64,000 bases of DNA from Rhodoferax sp. AJA081-3 (GTDB taxonomy: Bacteria > Pseudomonadota > Gammaproteobacteria > Burkholderiales > Burkholderiaceae_C). The DNA lies in the NCBI RefSeq assembly GCF_017798165.1, contig NZ_CP059068.1, forward strand, positions 5,084,001-5,148,000, given 5' to 3'. The translations under genes and the position numbers were made by a program. The notes under the pieces are model-generated. The model saw nothing but the letters and a program-made list of their open reading frames with translations. It was not told the origin of the DNA and ran no database searches. Within the stretch, counting starts at the first letter, position 1. Each line of letters opens with the position of its first letter. Positions 42,283 through 51,711 of this stretch are shown here, one piece after another.

Positions 42283-43749
42283 TCAAAGGCGCACGGTAAA
42301 CGTGGTACCCAGACCGGGCGCACTGGTGACCTGGATGCTTCCACCATGCAGATCCACGGCATTTTTGACAATAGCGAGCCCCAAACCCGTGCCTTGGATG
42401 TCTCCCACATTGCTGGCCCGGTGGAACGATTCAAAAAGGTGGGGAATTTCGTCCGGTGGGATGCCAATGCCCTGGTCGGACACCTGGAATACGGTGTGTT
42501 CTGGCGTGGAGACCACACTGAATGCAACGGCGCCGCCCTGGGGCGAGTATTTGAGCGCGTTGGACAGCAGGTTTCCAAAAATGTGGTGCAGCAGTTTTTC
42601 GTCGAACATCCCCATCGCAGTTGTTTGGGAGAAGTCCGTGGTGATTTCGCTGCGCGATAGTGGGTGCTGGGTCCGGGTGTCCTCAACCAGTTCCTGGCAG
42701 ATCTGGAGCAGATTGACGGCATGGGGGCGAAATTCCAGCATGTGGGCCTCAACCTTGCCCAGCAGCAACACACGGTCCAGCATGCGTTTCATGCGTTGCA
42801 CGCCGTCTTCAATGGTCTTGATGATTTCCAGTTTTTCGGCTTTGGGCAGGCGGTCGTCATAGTATTTCAGTAACTCTGCGGACGTCAGAATGGTGGACAG
42901 TGGGGTGCGGAACTCATGGCTGGTCATGGCCACAAAACGCGAGCGCAGCGTATTGAGCTCCTTTTGCTGCTCCAGTGCAATCTGGGTGTCCTGTTCGGCC
43001 TTGAGCCGTTCGGTGATGTCCAGAAAGGTCCAGATGACACCCGCATCGGGGTCGTTCTTGCGCACACACTGCCCCTCCATGTGGACCCAAAACAGCTCAC
43101 CATTGCGCCGCTTGAGTTGTCGCACGCTGGAGCTGGTACCGGTCGCAACCAGGGCTGCACGTTGTTCGCGGCCCAGTTGTGCCCACACGTCGCGGTCGGC
43201 ATGCAACATGGCGGATGACACCCCTATCAGTTCTTCCCGGCTGTAACCCACCATTTCGGCAAATTTGTCATTCACCCATTGGTTGTGCCGGTCCACGGAC
43301 AGCACAATTCCCACCAGTGCGTTGTGCAAAATGGCCTCGCGCTCAACGGACGCCCGTTGCAGCTCGGCATGGGCTTGCTTGCGTTCGGTGACGTCGGAGA
43401 AAAAGGTCAGCGTGGCTGGCGCATCGCCCCAGGGGATCATGGTGACGCCAATGTCTAGCCAGCGCACATCCCCGTTTGCCAGCAGGGCCCGCACTTCATA
43501 CCGGTTGGGTACTTCCTGGCCCGCCAGTCTTTGCTTGCGCCGTTCCTCTATCCAGGGGCGGTCTTCCGGGTGGATGCGGTACAGATAACCCTCGGCCATC
43601 ATCTCTTCGCGACTGCTCTGCAGCAGTTCGGTAGCGCGGTTGTTGGCAAATACAAACTGGTCGTTTTGGATCACAACCAGGCCCTCACCGCAGCGCTCGA
43701 CGATGGCGCGCAGTCGGGCCAGTTCTACCTCTAGCGGTTCAGGATTCAT
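42283..43749 (-). CDS. PAS-PAS sensor histidine kinase
   Basis: A 488-residue soluble hybrid-less histidine kinase. The first PAS covers about residues 10-130 (GLVVIQNDQFVFANNRATEL) and the second about 140-260 (NQWVNDKFAEMVGYSREELI), with its PAC motif WTFLDITERLKAEQ. The HisKA domain has the phospho-His near residue 278 in MTSHEFRTPLSTILTS. The HATPase domain has N box NLLSNALKYSPQGG, G1 SDQGIGIPPDE and G2 GTGLGLAIVK. No membrane segment and no response regulator nearby, so it is an orphan kinase for a cytoplasmic signal. Divergent from the transporter operon at 43890. Confidence 0.92.
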   Translation of the reverse strand: MNPEPLEVELARLRAIVERCGEGLVVIQNDQFVFANNRATELLQSSREEMMAEGYLYRIHPEDRPWIEERRKQRLAGQEVPNRYEVRALLANGDVRWLDIGVTMIPWGDAPATLTFFSDVTERKQAHAELQRASVEREAILHNALVGIVLSVDRHNQWVNDKFAEMVGYSREELIGVSSAMLHADRDVWAQLGREQRAALVATGTSSSVRQLKRRNGELFWVHMEGQCVRKNDPDAGVIWTFLDITERLKAEQDTQIALEQQKELNTLRSRFVAMTSHEFRTPLSTILTSAELLKYYDDRLPKAEKLEIIKTIEDGVQRMKRMLDRVLLLGKVEAHMLEFRPHAVNLLQICQELVEDTRTQHPLSRSEITTDFSQTTAMGMFDEKLLHHIFGNLLSNALKYSPQGGAVAFSVVSTPEHTVFQVSDQGIGIPPDEIPHLFESFHRASNVGDIQGTGLGLAIVKNAVDLHGGSIQVTSAPGLGTTFTVRL

Positions 43750-43889
43750 GGTTGAATGCCAGTGCGTGTATGCAGTTGGCCCTTCCTGACTTTATCTTAC
43801 CCATTTCAGGGTGCGGTCAGGCGTTTGTTTGTGGGGTTGCGGGTGCGTGGTCGCTCAGTACAATCCGCCAAACACCTACTGGAATCGCC

Positions 43890-44936
43890 ATGCACGACAC
43901 CCCGTTTAACCGACGCACGTTTGCCGCTGTTTCCGCACTCTCGACTGCTTCGTTTGCAGCGCCCGCGCTCTTGGCGCAGACGCCATTGGAAAAGACCAAG
44001 GTCGCCATTGCAGTGGGTGGCAAGGCAGCGTTTTATTACCTGCCCCTGACCATTGCCGAACAGTTAGGTTACTTCAAGGCCGAGGGGCTGGAGGTAGAGA
44101 TCAGTGATTTTGCGGGTGGTTCACGCGCCTTGCAGGCCGTGGTCGGCGGTTCAGCCGATGTGGTGTCCGGTGCTTTTGAGCACACCATCAACCTGCAGTC
44201 CAAGGGGCAAAAGTTTCAGGCCTTTGTATTGCAGGGGCGTGCGCCGCAGATATCGGTTGGCATCTCACCCAAAACCATGCCGGATTACAAAACGGTGTCT
44301 GACCTACGGGGCAAGAAGATAGGGGTATCGGCACCGGGCTCGTCCACCAATATGGTGGCTAACCTGATACTGTCACGCGCAGGCGTCAAACCCGGTGATG
44401 TCAGTTTTGTCGGAGTGGGCACTGCAGCGGGGGCATTGGCGGCCTTTCGTTCGGGTCAAATCGATGCCATGAGCAACACCGATCCGGTGATGACCATGCT
44501 GGAGCAGAAGGGTGAAATCCGCATCATTGCCGACACCCGCACACTCAAAGGTACGGTGGATGTATTTGGCGGCTCCATGCCCGCCGGTTGCCTGTATGCA
44601 CCGGTCGAGTTTGTACAGAAGAATCCCGCTACCGTGCAGGCCTTGGCCAACGCCATTGTCCGCAGCTTGAAGTGGCTGCAAACGGCTGGCCCCAGCGACA
44701 TCGTCAAAACCGTACCGGAGGCATACCTGCTGGGTGATCGGGCCCTGTACCTGGCGGCATTCGATAAAGTGCGCGAAGCTATTTCGCAGGATGGTGTCCT
44801 GTCCGATGAAGGTGCACGCACGGCGTTGCGTACGCTTGCCAGTTTTGACACGACCATCAAGGCCGAGAAAATTGACCTCGCCATGACCTACACCAACACC
44901 TTCGCCCGCAAGGCCAAAGAGCGCTTCAAGGCTTAG
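43890..44936 (+). CDS. ABC transporter substrate-binding protein, SsuA/TauA/NitT type
   Basis: A 348-residue periplasmic protein. The N-terminus MHDTPFNRRTFAAVSALSTA has a twin-arginine-like motif followed by a hydrophobic stretch. The core fits the NMT1/SsuA family: KVAIAVGGKAAFYYLPLTIA, EQLGYFKAEGLEVEISDFAG, GGSADVVSGAFEHTI and LRGKKIGVSAPGSSTNMVAN. It probably delivers an aliphatic sulfonate, nitrate-like or pyrimidine-precursor ligand; the sequence does not tell which. The start at 43890 is used because the signal begins there. ATPase and permease genes follow. Confidence 0.9.
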   Translation: MHDTPFNRRTFAAVSALSTASFAAPALLAQTPLEKTKVAIAVGGKAAFYYLPLTIAEQLGYFKAEGLEVEISDFAGGSRALQAVVGGSADVVSGAFEHTINLQSKGQKFQAFVLQGRAPQISVGISPKTMPDYKTVSDLRGKKIGVSAPGSSTNMVANLILSRAGVKPGDVSFVGVGTAAGALAAFRSGQIDAMSNTDPVMTMLEQKGEIRIIADTRTLKGTVDVFGGSMPAGCLYAPVEFVQKNPATVQALANAIVRSLKWLQTAGPSDIVKTVPEAYLLGDRALYLAAFDKVREAISQDGVLSDEGARTALRTLASFDTTIKAEKIDLAMTYTNTFARKAKERFKA

Positions 44937-44962
44937 TTGCCGTTTGGCCGAACAGGGACTGC

Positions 44963-45778
44963 ATGACCGAATACGCGCTGGAGTTCCTAAATATTTCCTG
45001 CGTCTTTCGTCCGCGCCATGTGGGCGCCCAACGCTACACGGCAGTGTCCGACACGACCCTTAGCATCCGTGCCGGCGAGTTTGTGTCGGTCGTCGGGCCT
45101 ACCGGATGCGGCAAATCCACGCTGTTGAACATTGCGGCCGGGCTGTTGGCGCCGTCGGGTGGAGAGGTGCGTGTTTTTGGCCAGCACTTGACGGGACTCA
45201 ACACACGGGCGGGGTACATGTTTCAGACCGATGCCCTGATGCCATGGAACACGGCACTGCAAAACGTCATGTTGGGCCTGCAGTACCGCGGGCTGCCCGA
45301 TGCGCAGGCGCGCGAGCAGGCGTTGGAGTGGTTGCAGCGTGTGGGTCTGGGTGGGTTCTCCGACAGTTACCCCCACCAACTCTCCGGTGGCATGCGCAAG
45401 CGCACCGCATTGGCCCAGGTATTGGCGCTGGACCCTGACATCATTCTGATGGACGAGCCCTTTAGCGCCCTCGACGTCCAGACCCGCCAACTGATGGAGA
45501 ACGAGGTGCTGGCGCTCTGGGCAGCCAAGAGGAAGGCCGTGTTGTTTATCACCCATGACCTGGACGAAGCCATTGCGCTGAGCGACCGCGTCGTGGTGTT
45601 GTCTGCGGGGCCTGCCACCCATCCCATCGGTGCGTTCGACATCGATCTGCCGCGGCCCCGCGACGTGGCCGAACAACGCGTCCACCCCCGTGCCATCGCA
45701 TTACACGCAGAGATATGGAATGTGCTGCGTGAAGAGGTGCTGAAAGCCTACGCACAGCAACTTGGCAGGGTGGCGTGA
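44963..45778 (+). CDS. ABC transporter ATP-binding protein, SsuB/TauB type
   Basis: A 271-residue ABC ATPase. Walker A is GPTGCGKST near residue 47, the Q-loop is MFQTDALMPW, the signature LSGGMRKRTALAQVLAL, Walker B IILMDEPFSALD, and the switch His is in LFITHDLDEAI. This pattern is typical of nitrate/sulfonate/taurine importers. It lies 26 bp after the binding-protein gene and overlaps the permease gene by four bases (GTGA), so the three form an operon. Confidence 0.95.
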   Translation: MTEYALEFLNISCVFRPRHVGAQRYTAVSDTTLSIRAGEFVSVVGPTGCGKSTLLNIAAGLLAPSGGEVRVFGQHLTGLNTRAGYMFQTDALMPWNTALQNVMLGLQYRGLPDAQAREQALEWLQRVGLGGFSDSYPHQLSGGMRKRTALAQVLALDPDIILMDEPFSALDVQTRQLMENEVLALWAAKRKAVLFITHDLDEAIALSDRVVVLSAGPATHPIGAFDIDLPRPRDVAEQRVHPRAIALHAEIWNVLREEVLKAYAQQLGRVA

Positions 45779-46629
45779 GCGTGGCCCGACTCCTGAACCG
45801 TTTGCGCCCCTCCGAGTCCAATCTGCGCGTCTGGCAGATCGCTGTCCTGGTGATTTTTGTTTTGATCTGGCAACTGGCGTCACGGGACCCGCAGTTGGCC
45901 TTCTTCATCGGCCAGCCGGTGCAGGTTTTGGGTCGCCTGTGGTCCTGGTTTATGCCCTTTGAACAGGGGGCCAGTTGGTTGTTTCCCGATGGTTTGGCAG
46001 GGCGGGCAGACATTTACCGCCACCTGGGCGTCACTCTGTTGGAGACGATTTTGGCCTTTGGGATTGGGACCGCACTCGGGCTGATGTGCGGCCTTTGGCT
46101 CGCGCTGTCACCCCTTGCCAGTGCCATTCTGGAACCCTATATCAAGGCGGCCAACTCCATGCCCCGCGTCATCCTGGCGCCCATCTTTGCGCTGTGGTTC
46201 GGCTTGGGCATCTGGAGCAAAGTGGCCTTGGCCATCACGCTGGTGTTTTTTGTTGTGTTTTTTAACGTGTACCAGGGTGTCAAGGAAGTCAGTCCGGTGG
46301 TGCTGGCCAACGCGCGCATGCTGGGCGCCAATCAGCGCCAACTGTTGCGCACGGTGTATTTGCCCAGTGCCATGGCCTGGGTGTTCTCCAGTTTGCACAC
46401 GTCGGTGGGGCTGGCCTTTGTGGGTGCGGTAGTAGGGGAGTACCTGGGCTCGGCACGGGGCGTGGGTTACCTGATTCTGCAGGCAGAAGGCACTTTTGAT
46501 GTCAACACCGTCTTCGCCGGGATCGTGGTGCTGACCGCCTGTGCACTGCTGCTCGATAGTGCCGTGGGCAAACTGGAGCGGCGCTTGATGAAGTGGCAAC
46601 CGCGCCAGGGTGAGTCAGAAAAACTATAG
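45775..46629 (+). CDS. ABC transporter permease, SsuC/TauC type
   Basis: A 284-residue membrane protein with about six helices, from GTG at 45775. The EAA-loop region reads ANARMLGANQRQLLRTVYLP near residue 177, the docking site for the ATPase. LYRHLGVTLLETI-like sequence and PYIKAANSMPRVILAPIFAL are typical of the family. It completes the SsuABC/TauABC-like importer. Its end overlaps the convergent dehydratase gene by six bases. Confidence 0.93.
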   Translation: MSVARLLNRLRPSESNLRVWQIAVLVIFVLIWQLASRDPQLAFFIGQPVQVLGRLWSWFMPFEQGASWLFPDGLAGRADIYRHLGVTLLETILAFGIGTALGLMCGLWLALSPLASAILEPYIKAANSMPRVILAPIFALWFGLGIWSKVALAITLVFFVVFFNVYQGVKEVSPVVLANARMLGANQRQLLRTVYLPSAMAWVFSSLHTSVGLAFVGAVVGEYLGSARGVGYLILQAEGTFDVNTVFAGIVVLTACALLLDSAVGKLERRLMKWQPRQGESEKL

Positions 46630-47541
46630 TGTGCGTGCCCATTCACGGAGCTGATCAGCGGTTGCGGTAGCGCCGCCGCAGACCACGACCAATACGGTCT
46701 TGAATGGCTCAAGCGTTGGCGACTGCTCATAGGCCAGCGCCAGGCTGGCCCCACATGCGGGCTCCACCAACACGCGGTGATCGGCCAGAAAACGCGCACA
46801 GGCTGACACGGCACTTTTGTCTGACACCAGCACACTCTGTATGGGGTGCGCATGGGACCACTTCACCGCCTGATCACACACCCGCTTGGCGCCTAGGGAT
46901 GTGGCGATGCTGCTGATCTGGTCCAACTGCACCGCATGCCCGGCCTTGGCCGCAGCATGGAAAGACGCCGCACCCTCGGTCTCCACGGCGATGATGGGAA
47001 TATGGCCCCAGCCATTGCGGTGCAGGCCTTCGGCCACACCGGACAACAAACCGCCCCCACCCACGGACAACACCACGGCGTCCGGTTGGAGTCCTGATTG
47101 GGCGACTTCGTCTATCACCGTTGCGTGCCCTCGCCATAACAGGGGGTCGTCAAACGGGTGCAGAAAAGCGTCCGTAGGCCCCACCAGGGACAGCGCCAGT
47201 TCGTTCGCCTCTTGCCAGCTGGCGCCGTGGACAATAACTTCCGCATCCTCCAGCCGGAGCAACTCCTTGGCCCGCTCCGATGTGGTTTGCGGCACCACGA
47301 CCGTCACGGGCACACCCATGGACCGACCCGCATAGGCCACCGCAAGACCTGCATTGCCACCTGATGACGACACCAAGCGGCGCGCACCGCGGCGTACATA
47401 CTCCGTACAGGCATGGCCCACTCCGCGGATCTTGAATGAACCCGGAGCCTGCAAGGCGTCCATCTTGAGCCAGATGGTGCGACCGGATAACTGACTCAGT
47501 TGGCGGGATTGGATGAGCGGGGTTTCAATGTGCAGGGGCAT
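46624..47541 (-). CDS. PLP-dependent serine/threonine dehydratase
   Basis: A 305-residue fold-type II pyridoxal-phosphate enzyme. The PLP lysine is in QAPGSFKIRG (about residue 37), the cofactor ring and phosphate sites are SSSGGNAGLAVAYAG and SVGGGGLLSG, and the C-terminus has VVVCGGATAT. Length and motifs fit L-serine/L-threonine dehydratases that release pyruvate or 2-oxobutyrate; a related lyase is possible. MPLHIETPLIQS at 47541 is preferred to the upstream codon at 47553. It lies 18 bp after pssA, so the three genes from 48836 leftward look cotranscribed. Confidence 0.87.
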   Translation of the reverse strand: MPLHIETPLIQSRQLSQLSGRTIWLKMDALQAPGSFKIRGVGHACTEYVRRGARRLVSSSGGNAGLAVAYAGRSMGVPVTVVVPQTTSERAKELLRLEDAEVIVHGASWQEANELALSLVGPTDAFLHPFDDPLLWRGHATVIDEVAQSGLQPDAVVLSVGGGGLLSGVAEGLHRNGWGHIPIIAVETEGAASFHAAAKAGHAVQLDQISSIATSLGAKRVCDQAVKWSHAHPIQSVLVSDKSAVSACARFLADHRVLVEPACGASLALAYEQSPTLEPFKTVLVVVCGGATATADQLREWARTL

Positions 47542-47559
47542 GGTTGAACGCAAAGTCCA

Positions 47560-48168
47560 TCAAGGTTTCGGAATACGAATGCGGCTGATCATCAGGGAGC
47601 CCGACACGCCGAACAGCAACGCCAGCGGGTGCAGCGTAAAGCCGGCAAGCGTTACGGTACCAAACCACAGGTTCTCGCCCACTGCACCATAGGCCGCAGC
47701 AACAGCCAGCAGCATCACCAGCAGGAAGGATGTGGGTATAGGCGTGCCCTCGAAGTAGGTGACTTTTCCGGTACCCTGCGATATTTCTTCGGCGGTGATG
47801 TTGTAGCGGGCCAGGCGTGACACGCCGCAAGCCACAAAATAGGCCAGCAGTACACGGTCGTACAAACCGCGCATGCCGCAGCCATAGGCCAGGATGGCGG
47901 GTGCCACACCAAACGAGATGATGTCCGCCAGCGAGTCCAGCTCGCGGCCCATGGCGGAGGACTTGTTGCGCCAGCGGGCGATACGGCCATCCAGTATGTC
48001 AAACACCAGCGCGGCAAAGACCAAAGCTGCGGCGTAGTAGACGTGGGTTACATCATCACTCAACACATAGGTCATTGTGGAAAAGATGGAGCCGATGCCA
48101 CACACGGCATTGCCAAGCGTGAACCAGTCGGCCAGATGGAACTCGCGGATCATGGAGAAGGGTTTCAT
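47560..48168 (-). CDS. pssA: CDP-diacylglycerol-serine O-phosphatidyltransferase
   Basis: A 202-residue integral membrane enzyme that makes phosphatidylserine, precursor of phosphatidylethanolamine. The CDP-alcohol transferase signature DILDGRIARWRNKSSAMGRE is followed by LDSLADI. About six membrane helices. It begins MKPFSMIREFHLADWFTLGN; in-frame sequence upstream to 48327 lies inside the SGNH gene and is not used. It overlaps that gene by four bases. Confidence 0.92.
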   Translation of the reverse strand: MKPFSMIREFHLADWFTLGNAVCGIGSIFSTMTYVLSDDVTHVYYAAALVFAALVFDILDGRIARWRNKSSAMGRELDSLADIISFGVAPAILAYGCGMRGLYDRVLLAYFVACGVSRLARYNITAEEISQGTGKVTYFEGTPIPTSFLLVMLLAVAAAYGAVGENLWFGTVTLAGFTLHPLALLFGVSGSLMISRIRIPKP

Positions 48169-48836
48169 GCAATTCCTTTTGGAAGATGACGGGACTTGGC
48201 GGTGGCCAACAACTGTGTGACATGTGTATGCATGGCTGTCGCAAACTGTTGGTGCTGGGCTTCGTCCCAATGCACACCGTCGACCACACTGGGGTGCACC
48301 ACTTCTGCGGCATCGAAGTAGCCACACCCGCGCTCATCGGCTATGCGCCGATACCAATGGGTAAATTCTGCGGATTTCTCTTCCGCGCCGCGGAATTTCT
48401 CGACCATCGCTCCACAGGGTCGAACAATGCGTGGTGGCGAAACCAGGAGTACTTTGGGCGGGTGCTGCATAGGCTCTGCGCGGCACGACAGCACCGTGTC
48501 GACCAACACACCGGCGCCCAAGGACGATGCGTACGCATTAACGCCGTACACGGTTTGCATATCGTTGGTACCCAAGAAAAGAATGACAAGGTCCAGCGGC
48601 GCATGGCTTTGCAGCGCCGGCAACAACTGGTCCTTGCCATTGCGGTTGGGGCGAAACGGATCATCCCACGCAGTGGTTCGGCCGTTTAGGCATTCCTCAA
48701 TGACCCGGACCTTGGAACCCAACAGGGCCTGCAGAATGCCGGGCCAGCGTTTTTCATAAACATGGCGTTGCCGCGTGCCGGGGATGATGCCCCAGGAAAC
48801 GGAGTCGCCATAGCACAGTAGGTGTTGCTCAATCAT
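48165..48836 (-). CDS. SGNH/GDSL-type esterase
   Basis: A 223-residue cytoplasmic esterase. Block I is LLCYGDSVSWG with the catalytic Ser at about residue 12, the Gly of block II is in ECLNGRTTAWDDP, block III is FLGTNDM (Asn), and block V is VDGVHWDEAQHQQF with the catalytic His. There is no signal peptide. This arylesterase-like group acts on small ester substrates in vitro. The four-base overlap with pssA suggests a link to lipid metabolism, but that is inference. Confidence 0.92.
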   Translation of the reverse strand: MIEQHLLCYGDSVSWGIIPGTRQRHVYEKRWPGILQALLGSKVRVIEECLNGRTTAWDDPFRPNRNGKDQLLPALQSHAPLDLVILFLGTNDMQTVYGVNAYASSLGAGVLVDTVLSCRAEPMQHPPKVLLVSPPRIVRPCGAMVEKFRGAEEKSAEFTHWYRRIADERGCGYFDAAEVVHPSVVDGVHWDEAQHQQFATAMHTHVTQLLATAKSRHLPKGIA

Positions 48837-48898
48837 GTTTATCAGAGTGGTGTGGCTGCAGATGCACGGTGTATGGAGCAGTCCTTATGCCACTCTGT

Positions 48899-51643
48899 CT
48901 AGCCTTTGTCTACTTGCTGGCGCGCATACGCCGCACCAACGCCGTTGGGGGCCAACTCCAGATAGGTGCTGAATGCCTTTTTGGCCTTGTCCGTTTGGCC
49001 CGCTTTGGCATAGGCGTCGCCCAGGTTCAGGTACGCCACGGCGCGGGAAGGGTCGATCTTGATCGTGTTCTCAAACCAGCGCGCCGCCTCGGCAAACTTG
49101 TCTTGTTTGTAGTACACAAAGCCCAGGTTGTTGGCGGCCAGCGCAAAGTCGGGCCGTAGTTTGAGCGCCTCGGTGAACTGGGCCTCGGCCAGCGCGTACT
49201 GCTTCTCTTTGTAAAGCTGCAAGCCTCGGTCGTTGGCGCGCTGGGCCAGTTGGCGGACCGAGCTGGGCACAGCGACAGGCGTCACGATTTTTTGCTCACC
49301 ACCTTGCAGGTCTTTGACCACAACGGAGGCAGGGGCAGGTGCGGGCATCGGTTTGTCGCCCGTTGCAGGTGCGGCAGTTGCCGGCGCTGGCCGGGCCGCA
49401 TCCAGCTTGTTGTTCATCGCGATGGCGTCGCCCGATAGCTGGCTGGACGTGCCACTTAAAAACTCATCATTGGCAGCCAATTCAAATACAAAGTCACCAC
49501 CCTCCGAGCCGGGCAGGCTGCCAAAGGCTGGCGTCTGGCGTGACACGGCGGACACGGCTGGCGCTACATACGCAGCCAGCTCGGTCGCCGTGATGATGCC
49601 GTCGCCATTCAAGTCCCCCTTGCCGGCCAGGCCTTGCAACAATGTCCATGTGAAGACCGAGTGGCCATTGGGTCCACCGTCCGCCACCAGTTGGTCGGCA
49701 CCACCTGCGGTCAGCATCTGGCGGCCCAGGCGTTTGGCGTTGTCGCGCAGAAAGTTGCTGGAACCACCGCCAGCGCCACCGCGCGTCAGGCCCAGGCCGC
49801 TGTAACAGGCGTCCATTACAAACAACGCGTGTTTGGCGGTCAGGCTTTCGGCAATGTTTTGCAACTCGGTCATGGGAATGGCGTCGGTGGCAATCTGGTT
49901 GGGGTCTGAGTCCACCGGAATGATGTAGCCCAAGTCGCGCCCGGAACTGAGTTTGCGGGTGGCCCCGTGGCCGGCAAAGAACACAAACAGGCGGTCGTTC
50001 TTCTTCATGCCGCTGTGGGCCAGCTTGTCATGGAAGGCAGCCAGGATGCCGGTGCGTGTGGCCTCCTTGTTGCTGAGGGACACGATGTGTTCGGGCACGA
50101 AGTTGAACTTCTGGATCAGCGCTTCGCGTATGGCCTGGGCGTCGCGCGCCGCGTATTGCAGCTTGGGCCATTTGGCGTAGTCGTCAATACCGATGACGAT
50201 GGCCCAGGAGTCGCTGTAGCCGGGGCTGGTGGCCAGTGGTGCACCCACCGGCACCGCGCCCGCAGTGCCTTTGGCAACGGTGAAGCCCTTGCCATCCCAG
50301 CTGGCAAACTGGTAACCATCGGCTACCAGGCGGTCCAGGATCGCGGGCAGGGCCTTGACGGTGCGCTCGTGGATATCGTGGAACAGCACAATACCGCGGC
50401 CTTCTTTCTCCACCGTGCGCAACACACGGTCGGCAATGGAGCTAGGCACCGGGTCTGCCCAGTCCAGCGAGTCGATGTTCCACATCACCGAGCGCAGTTG
50501 GGCCGCGTCCAACACGGCCAGGCCTTCTTCATTGCGGGCGCCATACGGAAAGCGAAACAGCGGTGAGCGATTGGCATCTACGGCCTTGAGCAATTCGTCG
50601 GTCCCTACGATTTCGGTCTTGAGCGCGTCCCCGGTGCGTTTGGACAACTGGGCGTGTGTCATGCTGTGGTTGGCCAGGGTGTGGCCACCTTCGACCAGCT
50701 TGCGGCTCACATTGGCCTTTGGGGCAAGCTTGGACTTGCCGTCCGCTCCGACTGCACCCAGATTGCTGCCGACCTGGAAGAAGATGGCCGGCGCACTGTA
50801 CTGCTTGAGAATGGCGGCAATCTCGGCGCTGTAGACCCCGTGTGGGCCATCGTCAAAGGTCAGCACGATGGTCTTGGCCGGCAGGCTGTGTCCGAAAATT
50901 TCACCCTCGTCTTCGGACTTGCTTTTGCGAGCCACTTCCTTGGGCACAGGGTAGGGCACCACCACGCCGTAGTCTTTCAGGATTTGTTCACGCGTGTAGA
51001 GCTTTTTCAGACTGGCGACGTAGTCTTGCCAGCGTTCACGTTTCAAGTCGATGGCGCGGGTCTCAAAGCGGCCAAAGACCAGTCGAATTTCTTTCTCGTA
51101 GTTGCGTTCAATTTCGGCAAGCGCGTCCAGGTCTTCGCCTAAACGCTTGTGCAGCTTGATGGCGGGCAGCGACGAATCACGCGCCACTGCCCCTTGCACA
51201 CTGCGCAGCAATTCACGAAAGGCCAGGCGGTCTGCGTCGAACAGATCGGTACTGCTCTCCACATAGTCCAGCAGTCCGGCGATGGCTTCCAGGCGCTGTG
51301 GGTTGGTGGAGCTGACCAGGGTTTCCAACTGCGCTTCCAACTCCACCACGCGTTGGCGGTTTTCATGGAAAAGTCCCTGGCCCACCTGGTTGGCCAGCGC
51401 GCGTTCGTTGGCAGCCAATGTCTTTTCATCTGCAAACAACACGATGATTTTGCGGTAGGCCGCCAGTACATCCTTAAAACCCGCCAGCAGTGCACTGGTG
51501 TCGATGGCCTGTGGGGCTGCGGCAATGGGTGCGGCCACGACAGGCGGCGGCGCGACGGGCTTGAGAATGTAGGCAATACCAGCAGCGGCAATGGTGGTTG
51601 TGGCAACTGCGGCCACGATCAGAAGGGTGCGATTTTTGGTCAT
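48899..51643 (-). CDS. Membrane-anchored polysaccharide deacetylase-caspase-TPR fusion protein
   Basis: A 914-residue multidomain protein. A membrane anchor lies at residues 7-27 (LLIVAAVATTTIAAAGIAYI), then a charged helical region to about 230. The NodB-type deacetylase (about 250-440) has all five motifs: TFDDGPHG near 261, NHSMTH, RFPYGA, DSLDWADP and IVLFHDIH. A caspase-fold peptidase follows (about 475-730) with catalytic His in FVFFAGHGAT (near 556) and Cys in MDACYSGLG (near 611). A DLNGDGIITATEL EF-hand-like loop (about 685) and two to three TPRs (about 798-905) end the protein. The topology places the enzymes outside the membrane. It lies 68 bp downstream of a Ser/Thr kinase gene. 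This combination is unusual; joint function unknown. Confidence 0.9.
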   Translation of the reverse strand: MTKNRTLLIVAAVATTTIAAAGIAYILKPVAPPPVVAAPIAAAPQAIDTSALLAGFKDVLAAYRKIIVLFADEKTLAANERALANQVGQGLFHENRQRVVELEAQLETLVSSTNPQRLEAIAGLLDYVESSTDLFDADRLAFRELLRSVQGAVARDSSLPAIKLHKRLGEDLDALAEIERNYEKEIRLVFGRFETRAIDLKRERWQDYVASLKKLYTREQILKDYGVVVPYPVPKEVARKSKSEDEGEIFGHSLPAKTIVLTFDDGPHGVYSAEIAAILKQYSAPAIFFQVGSNLGAVGADGKSKLAPKANVSRKLVEGGHTLANHSMTHAQLSKRTGDALKTEIVGTDELLKAVDANRSPLFRFPYGARNEEGLAVLDAAQLRSVMWNIDSLDWADPVPSSIADRVLRTVEKEGRGIVLFHDIHERTVKALPAILDRLVADGYQFASWDGKGFTVAKGTAGAVPVGAPLATSPGYSDSWAIVIGIDDYAKWPKLQYAARDAQAIREALIQKFNFVPEHIVSLSNKEATRTGILAAFHDKLAHSGMKKNDRLFVFFAGHGATRKLSSGRDLGYIIPVDSDPNQIATDAIPMTELQNIAESLTAKHALFVMDACYSGLGLTRGGAGGGSSNFLRDNAKRLGRQMLTAGGADQLVADGGPNGHSVFTWTLLQGLAGKGDLNGDGIITATELAAYVAPAVSAVSRQTPAFGSLPGSEGGDFVFELAANDEFLSGTSSQLSGDAIAMNNKLDAARPAPATAAPATGDKPMPAPAPASVVVKDLQGGEQKIVTPVAVPSSVRQLAQRANDRGLQLYKEKQYALAEAQFTEALKLRPDFALAANNLGFVYYKQDKFAEAARWFENTIKIDPSRAVAYLNLGDAYAKAGQTDKAKKAFSTYLELAPNGVGAAYARQQVDKG

Positions 51644-51711
51644 GGTGAAGGCTTCAACGGCCGTTCAGTGTCGGCGGGCCAGCAAGCGTTGCCGGGGCGC
51701 TGGCCCCCGCA